From an uncultured Ruminococcus sp. (lineage in GTDB: Bacteria; Bacillota; Clostridia; Oscillospirales; Acutalibacteraceae), in NCBI GenBank assembly GCA_958403905.1, contig CATXZD010000019.1:1-35505 (forward strand): 35,505 nt of DNA, written 5' to 3'. The translations under genes were made by a program, and so were the position numbers. Below the pieces are notes generated by a model. The model worked only from the letters and a program-made list of their open reading frames with translations. It searched no databases and had not been told where the DNA came from. How positions within the stretch are numbered: position 1 is the first letter of the stretch; the number at the start of each line of letters is the position of its first letter. Below, piece after piece: positions 17,109 to 24,717 of the stretch.

Positions 17109-18566
17109 CAGTAAACTAAACCGAGGCTGTCAAGGGTTTCGTTTATTTTCTCCTGTATATCATTATCAACCTTAAATGAAACAATAAATTCCCCATTGCA
17201 GCATTTATAGAAATAATCGCTTTCGGTCGTAATAGAAAGCATTTTAATATTTCCGACGGCATAACTGCGTTTACTGTACATATAGTATTGCAAATCATTG
17301 CCTATTTGACTGTAAAATACGTCGCAGTTGTAATCATCGCTGAATTCATATAAACTTAAAGTATATTCGGAATCAGGGCTTTCAGCCTCATAACACTGCT
17401 CCAGTCCGGGGTAACCATTAAGATTTGCTTGTTTTTCAAGCTTAAAGTCTTTTGACTGTAAATCTTCAAATATTTCCGAAAAGCTTTTATCGGCAGTTAC
17501 ATTTGCATTCTTCGTAAGTGAGTTGAGGTTACCGACAGGATTAAATGCAAAAAGTGAGCCGTACAAAAGCGTAAGGCATAAGAAAATTGCACTGGTAATA
17601 ATCAGCTTGTTTCCACGGAACTTCCTGATTTTTATATATTCCGTAAATCAAACCGCAAAGCGGTATGATCCCTGCAAATAAAAAGCTGAACTTCATTATC
17701 GGATTATTCATAACAGTACCGTATGCAGAAAAAATCAGCCCCAAATACAGAGAAAAGAATGATAATGTATACAGAATATTGGAAGCATTCTTCATTCTCA
17801 ACAATTTTTGCACGCTGTATTTTCCATTAGGACTGTTCAGCGCAGACTTGTTCTTGTGCCGTTTGCTGAACGCTAACATTTGTGAAACACTTTTAATATA
17901 TCCTTCACTTTTCAGTTTATCAACACAATAAAAGGCTTTGTTTTGCAGATAAAATAAATAATAGCCGTCGCTTTCGCTTGTCTTGAAAAAATTGGAATAC
18001 GAATAACTTACAGGCGACTGCTCCCCTTCAAGACACACCAGAAGGTAGTTATTGTAAAACTCAATGTATCCGTTTCTGCCCTGCATAAAATTCATATATC
18101 TCTTTGCAGTTATGATTATTTTTATAATTGAAATGATGTACATTACAAAAAAAGGTATGATATAAATTAAAAACAGAAGGCTGATTTTGCTATGCTGAGA
18201 GATATTACTCAAAGATTGAAAAAACAATATGCCTGCAAAAAGAATCGCTAAGCCAATTCCTATTGAAAGCAACACCATTCTTGAAACTGAGCTTTCAAAT
18301 TTCAGCGCCTGTTTTATTTGCTTTTTTGAATTTACTATCTGAGCTTTTGCAATCGGCAGCTCGGTTTTTTGGGTATTGCCCAACAGTTCATCAATACTCA
18401 TATTATAAAACGAGCTTAGTTTTACCAACATATCTGCAGAGAGCATAGTTTCATCATTTTCAAATGCATCTACAATCTCCTCAGTTATTCCAAGCTGATT
18501 TGCAAACTGAATTTGCGAAAGTCCATTTTCCTCACGAAGTTGTTTTAAACGTTGTCCGAAACTCAT
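17108..18566 (-). pseudogene. XRE-family membrane-anchored regulator, broken by a +1 frameshift
   Basis: The first part (17541-18566) has an N-terminal Xre helix-turn-helix (MSFGQRLKQLREENGLSQIQFANQLG, about 1-60), then membrane helices around residues 95-115, 130-150, 262-282 and 288-306. It stops after a nonsense tail. The second part (17108-17566, weak TTG, no RBS) begins in the middle of a membrane helix and continues as an extracytoplasmic domain with two Cys near its end. Removing one A from the A5 run near 17632 joins them through YKIRKFRGNKLIITSAIFL, giving about 486 aa. Such proteins are thought to sense a surface signal and bind DNA. Error in the read or true inactivation cannot be told apart here. 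Confidence 0.7.
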
Positions 18567-18604
18567 ATTCTCACCCTGTTCCTAATTATATTTTCTACAT
18601 TTAT

Positions 18605-18646
18605 ATCATAACATGCTTGTCATATTTTGTCTACATTTTACAGACA
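18605..18646 (-). promoter_or_regulatory. Promoter and candidate autoregulatory operator of the XRE membrane gene
   Basis: On the minus strand TAGACA (18633-18628), a 17-nt spacer and TATGAT (18610-18605) form the promoter. The -35 is overlapped by the inverted repeat TGTCT (18628-18632) / AGACA (18642-18646), a plausible site for the Xre domain. Confidence 0.5.
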
Positions 18647-18667
18647 ATTTCTCAATATTTATACAAC

Positions 18668-18696
18668 TTGACAAAGCGTTATATTTATTATAAAAT
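18668..18696 (+). promoter_or_regulatory. Promoter of tRNA-Arg
   Basis: TTGACA (18668-18673), a 17-nt spacer and TAAAAT (18691-18696) lie 21 bp upstream of the mature tRNA. Confidence 0.8.
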
Positions 18697-18717
18697 ATTA
18701 TTTACTGTGATGAATAT

Positions 18718-18794
18718 GTCGCTATAGCTCAGTTGGATAGAGCGACCGCCTCCTAAGCGGTAGGCCGGAGGTTCGAATCCTCTTAGCGACGCCA
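18718..18794 (+). tRNA. tRNA-Arg (anticodon CCT)
   Basis: The acceptor gtcgcta/tagcgac, D-arm AGCTCAGTTGGATAGAGC, T-loop TTCGAATC and encoded CCA are present. The anticodon loop CTCCTAA gives CCT, decoding AGG. Genes of this kind are frequent integration sites, and the sequence downstream is a mosaic of mobile-element fragments. I found no second copy of the tRNA 3' end within the window. Confidence 0.96.
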
Positions 18795-18831
18795 ACAACA
18801 AAAGGGTTGTAAAAAACAGTCCAAAAATAAG

Positions 18832-18869
18832 CCGGGATTCACCAAAAGATGAATCCCGGTAAATTTTTT
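18832..18869 (+). terminator. Terminator downstream of tRNA-Arg
   Basis: ccgggattca (18832-18841) pairs perfectly with tgaatcccgg (18850-18859) and a T6 tail follows. Confidence 0.85.
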
Positions 18870-18932
18870 CTGAATTTTTGGCAAATGTTCGGATTTTGTG
18901 TAAAATCGTTGAATTTTGCGCACAACGAATAA

Positions 18933-18952
18933 AAGGTAGATAAAACTACCTT
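18933..18952. other. Small perfect hairpin, possibly near an IS end
   Basis: AAGGTAG (18933-18939) and CTACCTT (18946-18952) flank six A/T bases. It lies 26 bp past the transposase remnant stop and may belong to that element's end. Confidence 0.35.
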
Positions 18953-18977
18953 AATTGTGGAAAACTTTTTTTGTTTT

Positions 18978-19173
18978 TTAGGCGGCTATTGAACGAGCTG
19001 TTTTTTTCAAATGGTATTTGTGCAAGTTAACACCGCAGGAAATCATTGTAATTTCCCAAATTATGCCGTTTAAACCTCTTCTAATCGCCCTTATGTACGC
19101 TCTGTTCCATTTGATTGTACCGTATGCACCTTCAGCCTGTATACTTCTGCTCATACGCAGTAATTCACCTTTT
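18978..19173 (-). pseudogene. IS1182-like transposase, C-terminal remnant
   Basis: On the minus strand the frame reads KGELLRMSRSIQAEGAYGTI, then a segment rich in Arg and Gly, then GVNLHKYHLKK, ending at TAA 18978-18980. The 'LRMxRSIQxEGAxGxxK' block and the terminal 'N-N-KLH' helix are the C-terminal end of IS1182-family DDE transposases. About 65 codons remain of some 450-550. The upstream part is replaced at 19174 by a metK fragment in another frame, so the element is dead. Confidence 0.7.
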
Positions 19174-19174
19174 G

Positions 19175-19305
19175 TTTTGCAACACCAATAGCATATGCAA
19201 TCTGAATTTCACATCTATGCGCAAGACCTGCTGCCACAATATTTTTTGCCACATATCTTGCAGCGTAAGCGGAACTCCTGTCTACCTTTGTTGGATATTT
19301 CCCCA
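19175..19305 (-). pseudogene. Fragment of a second metK gene
   Basis: The minus strand encodes GKYPTKVDRSSAYAARYVAK and NIVAAGLAHRCEIQIAYAIG before VAK, where homology ends. This is unmistakably the MetK segment that the intact local gene encodes at 16696-16820 (DPTKVDRSAAYYSRYIAKNI...). The nucleotide sequences differ at many positions and the residues AARYVAKNIVAAGLA are closer to the general MetK consensus, so this is not a recent duplication of the neighbour. Only about 42 codons are left, lying next to the transposase tail. Confidence 0.8.
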
Positions 19306-19564
19306 ACTATTGACACAGAGCCTAAATTTAAAGTGAAGTGCCGCCTGTTGTGCGACCAACAGACGGCTTAAATAGGATGTGAGAAGTATGTCTACTCCTC
19401 AAAATATATATTACTATGCGTGTAATAATTTGTCAATTGGCAACAAAAATGTAAACACCTAAAAATACAAAAAATCCGCAAAAATGTTCTTATTGTAACT
19501 TTTTTATATATAAGTACCTTTTATAATTTCAATTAATATAGTTCAAGAAACTACAGCATAACAA
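19306..19564. other. Non-coding mosaic segment with an 11-bp hairpin
   Basis: No coding frame is credible here. A sequence like a transposon tip (minus strand GGCTCTGTGTCAATAGTTGG) abuts the metK fragment. GCCGCCTGTTG (19340-19350) pairs with CAACAGACGGC (19357-19367) with one wobble and a 6-nt loop. The rest is AT-rich. Confidence 0.45.
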
Positions 19565-19777
19565 TTATATCACGAAAACATTAACAAATCTATAAGTGAC
19601 GCTGTAAGACATTCTATTTTTTACAAGCCTTATATATTTACAAAAAGAAGCAGGAGTATTTGCTAAAATGCCTATATTCTTTGCAATTTGCTCATCGGTC
19701 AATCCGTCCCTTGCCCAACCTTCAAGAAGTATCAGACTTTCAGGTTCAAGCCATTTCTGATATTTTCCTTTTGCCAC
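19565..19777 (-). pseudogene. Truncated phage terminase small subunit-like protein
   Basis: From the GTG at 19777 (GAGG 8 nt upstream) it reads MAKGKYQKWLEPESLILLEGW, then ARDGLTDEQIAKNIGI. This matches the N-terminal helix-turn-helix of phage terminase small-subunit-like proteins, in which the next residues are normally a recognition helix with a Y-W-K motif. Here the sequence departs right after NIGI and runs 30 unrelated residues to a stop, so the gene is cut at about residue 37. It is presumably a prophage relic. It could instead be a small fragment carried by an ICE. Confidence 0.55.
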
Positions 19778-19841
19778 CTTCACCACCTCGTTTCTTTCAC
19801 GGCAACATCGCCTTTCTATTTATCTGTTTAAAATAAAATGC

Positions 19842-19877
19842 AAAACAAAAGGCTAAGCCCGAAGACTTAACCTTTTG
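19842..19877 (-). terminator. Terminator of the secreted 166-aa gene
   Basis: caaaaggctaag (19846-19857) pairs with 19866-19877 with one mismatch, and a T-rich tract follows on the minus strand. It is 24 bp past the stop of the 166-aa gene. Confidence 0.7.
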
Positions 19878-19901
19878 AGAATGTATATGATACGTTAAAA
19901 T

Positions 19902-20402
19902 TTAAGCACTTAACCAGTAGCCTCTGCCCTCTGTTGTACTTCCGTTCGGAGCGTCAGTTGCCATATAACTAACACCGTTATAATTCATATTAAGTTTTAT
20001 ACCGATACCGTCACTAACAAATTTATTAGTTATCATCTCATAATAGTCTGAACCGTCGTACGAATAAATAAGCTTCAAACTCGTATTCCAAACGCCGCCT
20101 GACCAATACATAAGGTGATCATAAAAAAGACGAGTGCCTTCGCAATCTCTTGTAACTGTTACCATTACATTATAAGTGTCTGTTCCGGCAGGAAGTTTAA
20201 GTGTAAAGTTAAATCTTCCATCATCCATTTTGTAGCGGTTTACACAATCAATGACTGAATGGTCTTCAATTGGACCAGCGTATGTACTTGCCGTCTGTGC
20301 AGTTGCGTCGGTATTATTAACCGCAAACGCAGGTACCACTGACATAATAAGCATTACAATACATAATGCCATAACTGAAATCCTTTTTGTAATTCTTTTC
20401 AA
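19902..20402 (-). CDS. Secreted protein of unknown function (166 aa)
   Basis: It begins with a clear signal peptide (MKRITKRISVMALCIVMLIM, cleavage near AFA-VNN), leaving a mature protein of about 140 residues. The mature part is Tyr/Asn/Asp-rich and predicted all-beta (repeated hydrophobic-polar strands, GVWNTSLKLIYSYDGSDYYE). It has a single Cys pair (IDCVNRY, TRDCEGT) that could form a disulfide. I recognise no family; a small carbohydrate- or surface-binding module is possible but not supported. The start is TTG at 20402, with AGAGGG 8 nt upstream. It is alone, with its own promoter and terminator. Confidence 0.75.
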   Translation of the reverse strand: MKRITKRISVMALCIVMLIMSVVPAFAVNNTDATAQTASTYAGPIEDHSVIDCVNRYKMDDGRFNFTLKLPAGTDTYNVMVTVTRDCEGTRLFYDHLMYWSGGVWNTSLKLIYSYDGSDYYEMITNKFVSDGIGIKLNMNYNGVSYMATDAPNGSTTEGRGYWLSA

Positions 20403-20431
20403 AATAATTACCCTCTTTCTTAATTTTTATG

Positions 20432-20484
20432 TAGTGATATAATCTCACTAATTGTATTTTACATTATTATTCTAATTTTGTAAA
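20432..20484 (-). promoter_or_regulatory. Promoter and leader palindrome of the secreted 166-aa gene
   Basis: TTTACA (20484-20479), a 17-nt spacer and TAAAAT (20461-20456) form the promoter on the minus strand. Downstream, TAGTGA (20432-20437) and TCACTA (20445-20450) form an inverted repeat between the start site and the RBS, a candidate operator or leader hairpin. Confidence 0.55.
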
Positions 20485-20551
20485 TAACAATTTATAACAA
20501 ATTCTCGTAATATTATTTATGCAAAACTTATAAATGGATTAATTATTACAT

Positions 20552-20585
20552 AAACCGCCCTACATTTAAGCAAGGCGGTTTGTTT
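20552..20585. terminator. Hairpin terminator candidate
   Basis: AAACCGCC (20552-20559) and GGCGGTTT (20574-20581) pair perfectly with a 14-nt loop. The plus-strand tail is tgttt. It may end the minus-strand transcript coming from the sigma-like fragment. Confidence 0.5.
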
Positions 20586-20652
20586 AGAAGAGATTATATC
20601 AAATGGAGGACTTGTTATTTTGTAACTTTCTACAGTTTACATTATACAGCAC

Positions 20653-20877
20653 CTAAGGGCAGCCGTCCGCATAAAACACCAATTGCTCAGATTCATAGAC
20701 ATCCTCGTGGGCGAGTAGTTCAATAAGGTATTCCACCGCCTCATCGCCGGTAGCGTCATACTTTTTCCTGTTTTCCGCTGCCCGTTTTAGATTTCTGCTG
20801 TAGTTTCGTATTACCGTCACGCAGAACGAGTCAAACATGGCACAGATGCTTTCATCTCTATCAGAGGGAGTTCTCAT
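20653..20877 (-). pseudogene. N-terminal half of an ICE-type sigma-70-like regulator (74 aa)
   Basis: It reads MRTPSDRDESICAMFDSFCV, then RNYSRNLKRAAENRKKYDA, then VEYLIELLAHEDVYESEQLV and ends YADGCP. I recognise this as the front half of the small sigma-70-family protein carried by gut conjugative elements (usually about 140 aa with a C-terminal region-4 helix-turn-helix). Here a stop follows YADGCP, before the DNA-binding half. A strong RBS (AAAGGAGG) precedes the ATG. The identity is from memory of the family; truncation is by length and missing domain. Confidence 0.6.
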
Positions 20878-21167
20878 GTTCCATCCCTCCTTTACCGCAG
20901 ATGTGAGCTTGCGCTTTCTCGCCTCCTCGCTTATCTAAAACACATCTCGTGTGGGCAAACCGGAAAGGTTTCGGGAAAAGTCAAAAAAATTCATTTTCTT
21001 TGAGTCGACTGTTTTCGACATAAGAAAGCAAAAAGGTCAACCCACGCAAGGCGGATTGACCTTTTTTGCAAGATGCTTTCGTCTTGCGGTTTTTGGCATT
21101 TTATAAGTTTAAGGGCACAATCTGTATTTTTGAATTGTGCTATTTTAAAGGTATAAGAAATTATATT
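20878..21167. other. ICE-type leader and hairpins, no coding frame
   Basis: Upstream of the sigma-like fragment lies a G+C-richer leader typical of ICE sigma genes (minus strand: AACCTTTCCGGTTTGCCC, then AGATAAGCGAGGAGGCG). There are three hairpins: GGTCAA/TTGACC (21036-21063) with T-runs on both sides, GCAAGA/TCTTGC (21068-21087), and GCACAAT/ATTGTGC (21115-21140). They mark an element boundary between the relic and the ABC exporter unit. Confidence 0.5.
21030..21069. terminator. Bidirectional terminator
   Basis: AAAAAGGTCAA (21030-21040 region) pairs with TTGACCTTTTTT (to 21067). A-run and T-run flanks allow termination on either strand, insulating the ABC unit from the relic. Confidence 0.75.
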
Positions 21168-21623
21168 TTATCCCAACGTCAGATACCAAGTACCGGAAAT
21201 ACGAACAAAGTTTAATTCACGAGTTGTTGTTTCCCCTCCTTTTATGGTTTCTAAAGAGATGCTGGCATTATCACCGTTTCGTTCATAACCAGCAAATTTT
21301 ATAGAAGATTTTTCGGTCGGAGTGTCGTTCTCCTCACTTTCTTTATCTGTCTCGGAGGCTAAAATTTTATCGAATAAATCTTCCGCCGACATTCCGGTAA
21401 ATCCCATAACCAATTGAATCTTATTCGTCATATCCGGTTCAATGCACTCAAGTACGGTTTCAACATCTTTATCTTTAACCGCCGACATCATTTTAACTAC
21501 GGTAGGAAACGGAGAATTCTCATACCAAATAAAAGCTCCGATGCCTGCACACAAAATAAGTGATAATATAGAAGCCGTCACAATGATGAGAATTTTCTTT
21601 TTCTTGGATTTTACTTTACTCAT
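21168..21623 (-). CDS. Membrane-anchored extracytoplasmic protein (151 aa)
   Basis: A basic N-terminus (KVKSKKKK) is followed by one membrane helix (about 11-31, ILIIVTASILSLILCAGIGAF). The extracytoplasmic part has an acidic Ser/Thr/Glu linker near residue 95. The two-part fold, a helical 'TVVKMMSAVKDKDVETVLECI' half and a beta 'SGTWYLTL' end, resembles DUF4878/NTF2-like lipoprotein domains that often accompany transporters. It is the second gene after the ABC exporter (67 bp gap with a hairpin), so it likely works with it. The RBS AGGTGA lies 8 nt before the ATG. Confidence 0.75.
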   Translation of the reverse strand: MSKVKSKKKKILIIVTASILSLILCAGIGAFIWYENSPFPTVVKMMSAVKDKDVETVLECIEPDMTNKIQLVMGFTGMSAEDLFDKILASETDKESEENDTPTEKSSIKFAGYERNGDNASISLETIKGGETTTRELNFVRISGTWYLTLG

Positions 21624-21648
21624 ACATATTCACCTATTTAATAGGAAT

Positions 21649-21678
21649 AGGCTCCGGTCAGCTCTTTGATCGGAGCCT
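21649..21678 (-). terminator. Intercistronic hairpin (attenuator) after the ABC gene
   Basis: AGGCTCCG (21649-21656) and CGGAGCCT (21671-21678) pair perfectly between the ABC stop and the next gene. The minus-strand tail is only moderately T-rich, so partial read-through to the 151-aa gene is expected. Confidence 0.55.
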
Positions 21679-21689
21679 GTTCAGTCGTT

Positions 21690-24470
21690 TTATTCCGTTC
21701 TCAATGCGATAACCGGATCTTTTTTCGCAGCTTTTTTAGCCGGCAACAGCCCGCCGATGATTGTAATTAAAATGCTGATTGCAATCAAAATTAAGGAAGA
21801 TGCCCATGGCAACTGTGCTTCAAGATCCGCCAATCCGCTCAATTTTTCGATGATTGAGTTTATCGGGATAAGAGCCAAAAGCGATACGCCGATACCGATC
21901 AATCCGGCACAACAGCCGATGATGAAGGTTTCTGCATTAAACATCTGCGAAACATTGCGTTTGGACGCACCGAGCGCACGGAGAATACCGATTTCCTTTG
22001 TGCGTTCCATAACCGAAATGTGCGTGATAATGCCGATCATAATGCAGGAAACAATCAGAGAAATCGCCACAAAGGCAACCAGCACATAGGAAATGCCGTT
22101 AATGATCGTTGTGATAGACGAGGTCATCATAGCCACATAGTCCGTGTAGGTGATATGATTATCTTCCGATGCGGTTTCATTATATTGTTCGATACAGGCG
22201 GCAATGGCATCCTTATTCTCGAAGCTGTCGGTATAAATGCTGATCGACGCAGGCGCGTCATAGCTAACCTTACCAAAGGCTTTCAGATTATCCTCATAGG
22301 TAGATCCGGCGATGTACTCGTCATAAACCTTTAACAGAACTTCTTTATCAGGATCTCCTGCAAGCCAGCGATCAAGCGCTGCCGCCATAGCTGTTTCGTC
22401 CATTACCATATTGCCTGCAGCCGCTCCGTTTTGACCTGCTCCGGTATTGCCTGCTTCTGCATTAGACGATGCATAATACATCATCAGCTTATAGAAAGAC
22501 GCTTTTTCCGAAATACCGAGTGAGCTTAAATATTCCTTTGCGTCTTTTGCTTTCGCCTCATCATCCGGGGATTCAAATTTCATACCGGTAAGCACATTGA
22601 TTCCATTATCCGCTTCCTGTGCCTTTATAACAGCACTTTCGTCTGTGTGGGTAATCACATAGTCCGTAAGTCCCGATGTGTACGCCACAGCAGTAGAAAT
22701 GTTTGCACTTTCGGTATCCTCCTTGGGGCGGATTACACCGGTAATTTTCAATTCTACGGCATTTTTAAGCAAGTCTTCTTCGTTCAGCGTGATGTCATCA
22801 ATATAGGTGAAGGTACCGTTTTCATTCTCGATATAGTGATCGCAGGCAGGAACAAGATAGAATGTATGACCGCAAATGTCTTCATATTCAAAGCTGATTT
22901 CATCGGCAGTCTCGCCGTTTTCTATTTTTTTAACAGCCGCTTCATACTGTTCTTCCGTAATAAGGCCTAACTGATAAAGCGTACTTGCTGAAATACCGTT
23001 ATTCTCATTCAAAACAAGGATGACTTCGTTATATTCTTCCGGCCAAGCGCCATACAGCACATCGTAACTGTCAGTAACCACCTGACTGACCGCTTTCCCG
23101 TCTGATCCAACCATAAGCTCGGAGAAGTTAGCTGCGCCGGAGGAAGAACCACCGCCAATGACGGCAGAGCCTTTTAGTTTATTCAGGATTTCCACTTGTC
23201 CCTTGTTGCCGCCACCCATCGGTGCAGAGGATGCCTCGATTTCGCTGTCGCTGTCGATCAGCTTTCCGTCTGCATCGTGAGAATAAACACTGAAATTCAC
23301 ATCATAAGTGTAAATGATACCGTTTTCGCCGAGATACTGTCTGATTTCGCTGTCAGGATTATCCAGATACTTTTTAAATTCGGTCAGATTGTTTTCCACG
23401 ATATTAGAGGAAATCTTTTCACTGGTTTCAATATCTTTGTAATCCGCAAATACACCGGTGCGATGTTCGTTTTCAGTCTTGTTTGTGCCGCGTATTTCGC
23501 CTACAATTTCACCGCGCATCCCCATGACGCCTGAAACATCAATGGCTTCGCTGCTGATCGTAATCGGATAAGAAGCCATTGTGTCTTTCTGAACATTTGC
23601 AATGTAAGCGTTCATTCCCGTAGAAAGGGCAAGGATCAGGGCAATTCCGATAATACCGATAGACCCGGCGAAGGACGTGAGCAGTGTGCGTCCTTTTTTC
23701 GTCCGCAGATTGTTGAAGGAAAGGGACAGCGCTGTAAAAAAGGACATGGAAATTTTCTTTCGCTTTTTCGGTTCCGCCGGAGCTTCCTTTTCCGTATAGG
23801 GATTGGAATCACCGGTAATCTGACCGTCCCGCAGCTTTACGATGCGCGTGGAATACTCTTCGGCCAGTTCTGGATTATGGGTAACCATAATGACCAGCTT
23901 ATCCTTTGCGATTTCCTTCAGCAGTTCCATAATCTGTACGCTGGTTTCGGAATCCAAAGCGCCGGTTGGCTCGTCGGCTAACAGAATATCGGGATTATTG
24001 ATCAGCGCACGGGCAATCGCAACACGCTGCATTTGTCCGCCGGACATCTGATTCGGCTTTTTGTGGATATGATCGCCAAGTCCTACCTTTTTCAGCACGG
24101 CGATCGCTCTTTGCTTGCGTTCCTTTTTGGAAACGCCGGCTAAGGTCAGCGCCATTTCCACATTAGCGAGTACGCTTTGATGAGGAATTAGATTATAGCT
24201 TTGAAAAACAAAGCCGATAGAGTTATTACGATAAAAATCCCAATCAGCATCCTTATATTTTTTTGTAGACACACCGTTAATAATTAGATCACCACTGGTG
24301 TAGCGGTCAAGTCCTCCGATGATATTGAGCATCGTTGTTTTTCCCGAACCGCTTTGTCCGAGAATAGAAACGAATTCGTTTTCCCGGAAATTGATGCTGA
24401 CGCCTTTCAGAGCGTCCTGCTTCATATCTCCGGTTACATAAGTTTTTACAATGTTTTTCAGTTGTAACAT
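21690..24470 (-). CDS. ABC transporter, fused ATPase-permease, MacB/FtsX type (926 aa)
   Basis: Residues about 1-225 are an ABC ATPase: Walker A GQSGSGKTTM, Q-loop FQSYNLIP, signature MSGGQMQRVAIARAL, Walker B ILLADEPTGALD. The ATPase is fused to an FtsX/MacB permease: TM1 at about 262-290 (GIIGIALILALSTGMNA), a large extracytoplasmic domain (about 300-770, with a Gly/Ala/Asn-rich patch near 680), then three helices at the C-terminus (VLVAFVAISLIVSC, FIIGCCAGLIGIGVSL, LILIAISILITIIGG). Such exporters of the LolCDE/MacB/BceAB superfamily act by mechanotransmission on peptides, lipids or antibiotics. The promoter carries repeats shared with the response regulator and EFR1 genes, so it is probably under that two-component system. 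Codon use is G+C-richer than the hyd and metK genes. Confidence 0.93.
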   Translation of the reverse strand: MLQLKNIVKTYVTGDMKQDALKGVSINFRENEFVSILGQSGSGKTTMLNIIGGLDRYTSGDLIINGVSTKKYKDADWDFYRNNSIGFVFQSYNLIPHQSVLANVEMALTLAGVSKKERKQRAIAVLKKVGLGDHIHKKPNQMSGGQMQRVAIARALINNPDILLADEPTGALDSETSVQIMELLKEIAKDKLVIMVTHNPELAEEYSTRIVKLRDGQITGDSNPYTEKEAPAEPKKRKKISMSFFTALSLSFNNLRTKKGRTLLTSFAGSIGIIGIALILALSTGMNAYIANVQKDTMASYPITISSEAIDVSGVMGMRGEIVGEIRGTNKTENEHRTGVFADYKDIETSEKISSNIVENNLTEFKKYLDNPDSEIRQYLGENGIIYTYDVNFSVYSHDADGKLIDSDSEIEASSAPMGGGNKGQVEILNKLKGSAVIGGGSSSGAANFSELMVGSDGKAVSQVVTDSYDVLYGAWPEEYNEVILVLNENNGISASTLYQLGLITEEQYEAAVKKIENGETADEISFEYEDICGHTFYLVPACDHYIENENGTFTYIDDITLNEEDLLKNAVELKITGVIRPKEDTESANISTAVAYTSGLTDYVITHTDESAVIKAQEADNGINVLTGMKFESPDDEAKAKDAKEYLSSLGISEKASFYKLMMYYASSNAEAGNTGAGQNGAAAGNMVMDETAMAAALDRWLAGDPDKEVLLKVYDEYIAGSTYEDNLKAFGKVSYDAPASISIYTDSFENKDAIAACIEQYNETASEDNHITYTDYVAMMTSSITTIINGISYVLVAFVAISLIVSCIMIGIITHISVMERTKEIGILRALGASKRNVSQMFNAETFIIGCCAGLIGIGVSLLALIPINSIIEKLSGLADLEAQLPWASSLILIAISILITIIGGLLPAKKAAKKDPVIALRTE

Positions 24471-24497
24471 AAAACTACCTCCTGTTCTTGTGCCGAT

Positions 24498-24553
24498 AGT
24501 ATATCAAATCAAGATAAACTCACGGACACGCGAAGATAAACTGGAGATAAACT
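24498..24553 (-). promoter_or_regulatory. Promoter of the ABC exporter with 11-bp-phased repeats
   Basis: The extended -10 TGATATACT lies at 24506-24498 on the minus strand; the -35 is non-consensus (TCCGTG), which suggests activator dependence. Three copies of AGTTTATCT (minus strand, starting at 24553, 24542 and 24520) are spaced 11 and 22 bp apart, the pattern of OmpR-family response regulator sites. The same block occurs ahead of the EFR1 gene. Confidence 0.65.
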
Positions 24554-24568
24554 GAATTTATAGGACAA

Positions 24569-24600
24569 AAAATCACCTGCCAACTTGAACAGGTGATTTT
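24569..24600 (-). terminator. Terminator of the arsR-to-nitroreductase operon
   Basis: AAATCACCTG pairs perfectly with CAGGTGATTT around a 10-nt loop, with T-runs on both sides, so it may act in both directions. The stretch 24601-24717 between it and the nitroreductase stop holds nothing recognisable. Confidence 0.75.
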
Positions 24601-24717
24601 GCATATATGATCTATTGCCTAATCTTTTACGCATTATTTTCGGAGATTCTATCGGTAAAGAGAGCTTTCGTTCACGCCGATGAAGCAATTTTGAATTTGC
24701 AGGACGGTGATTATCAT

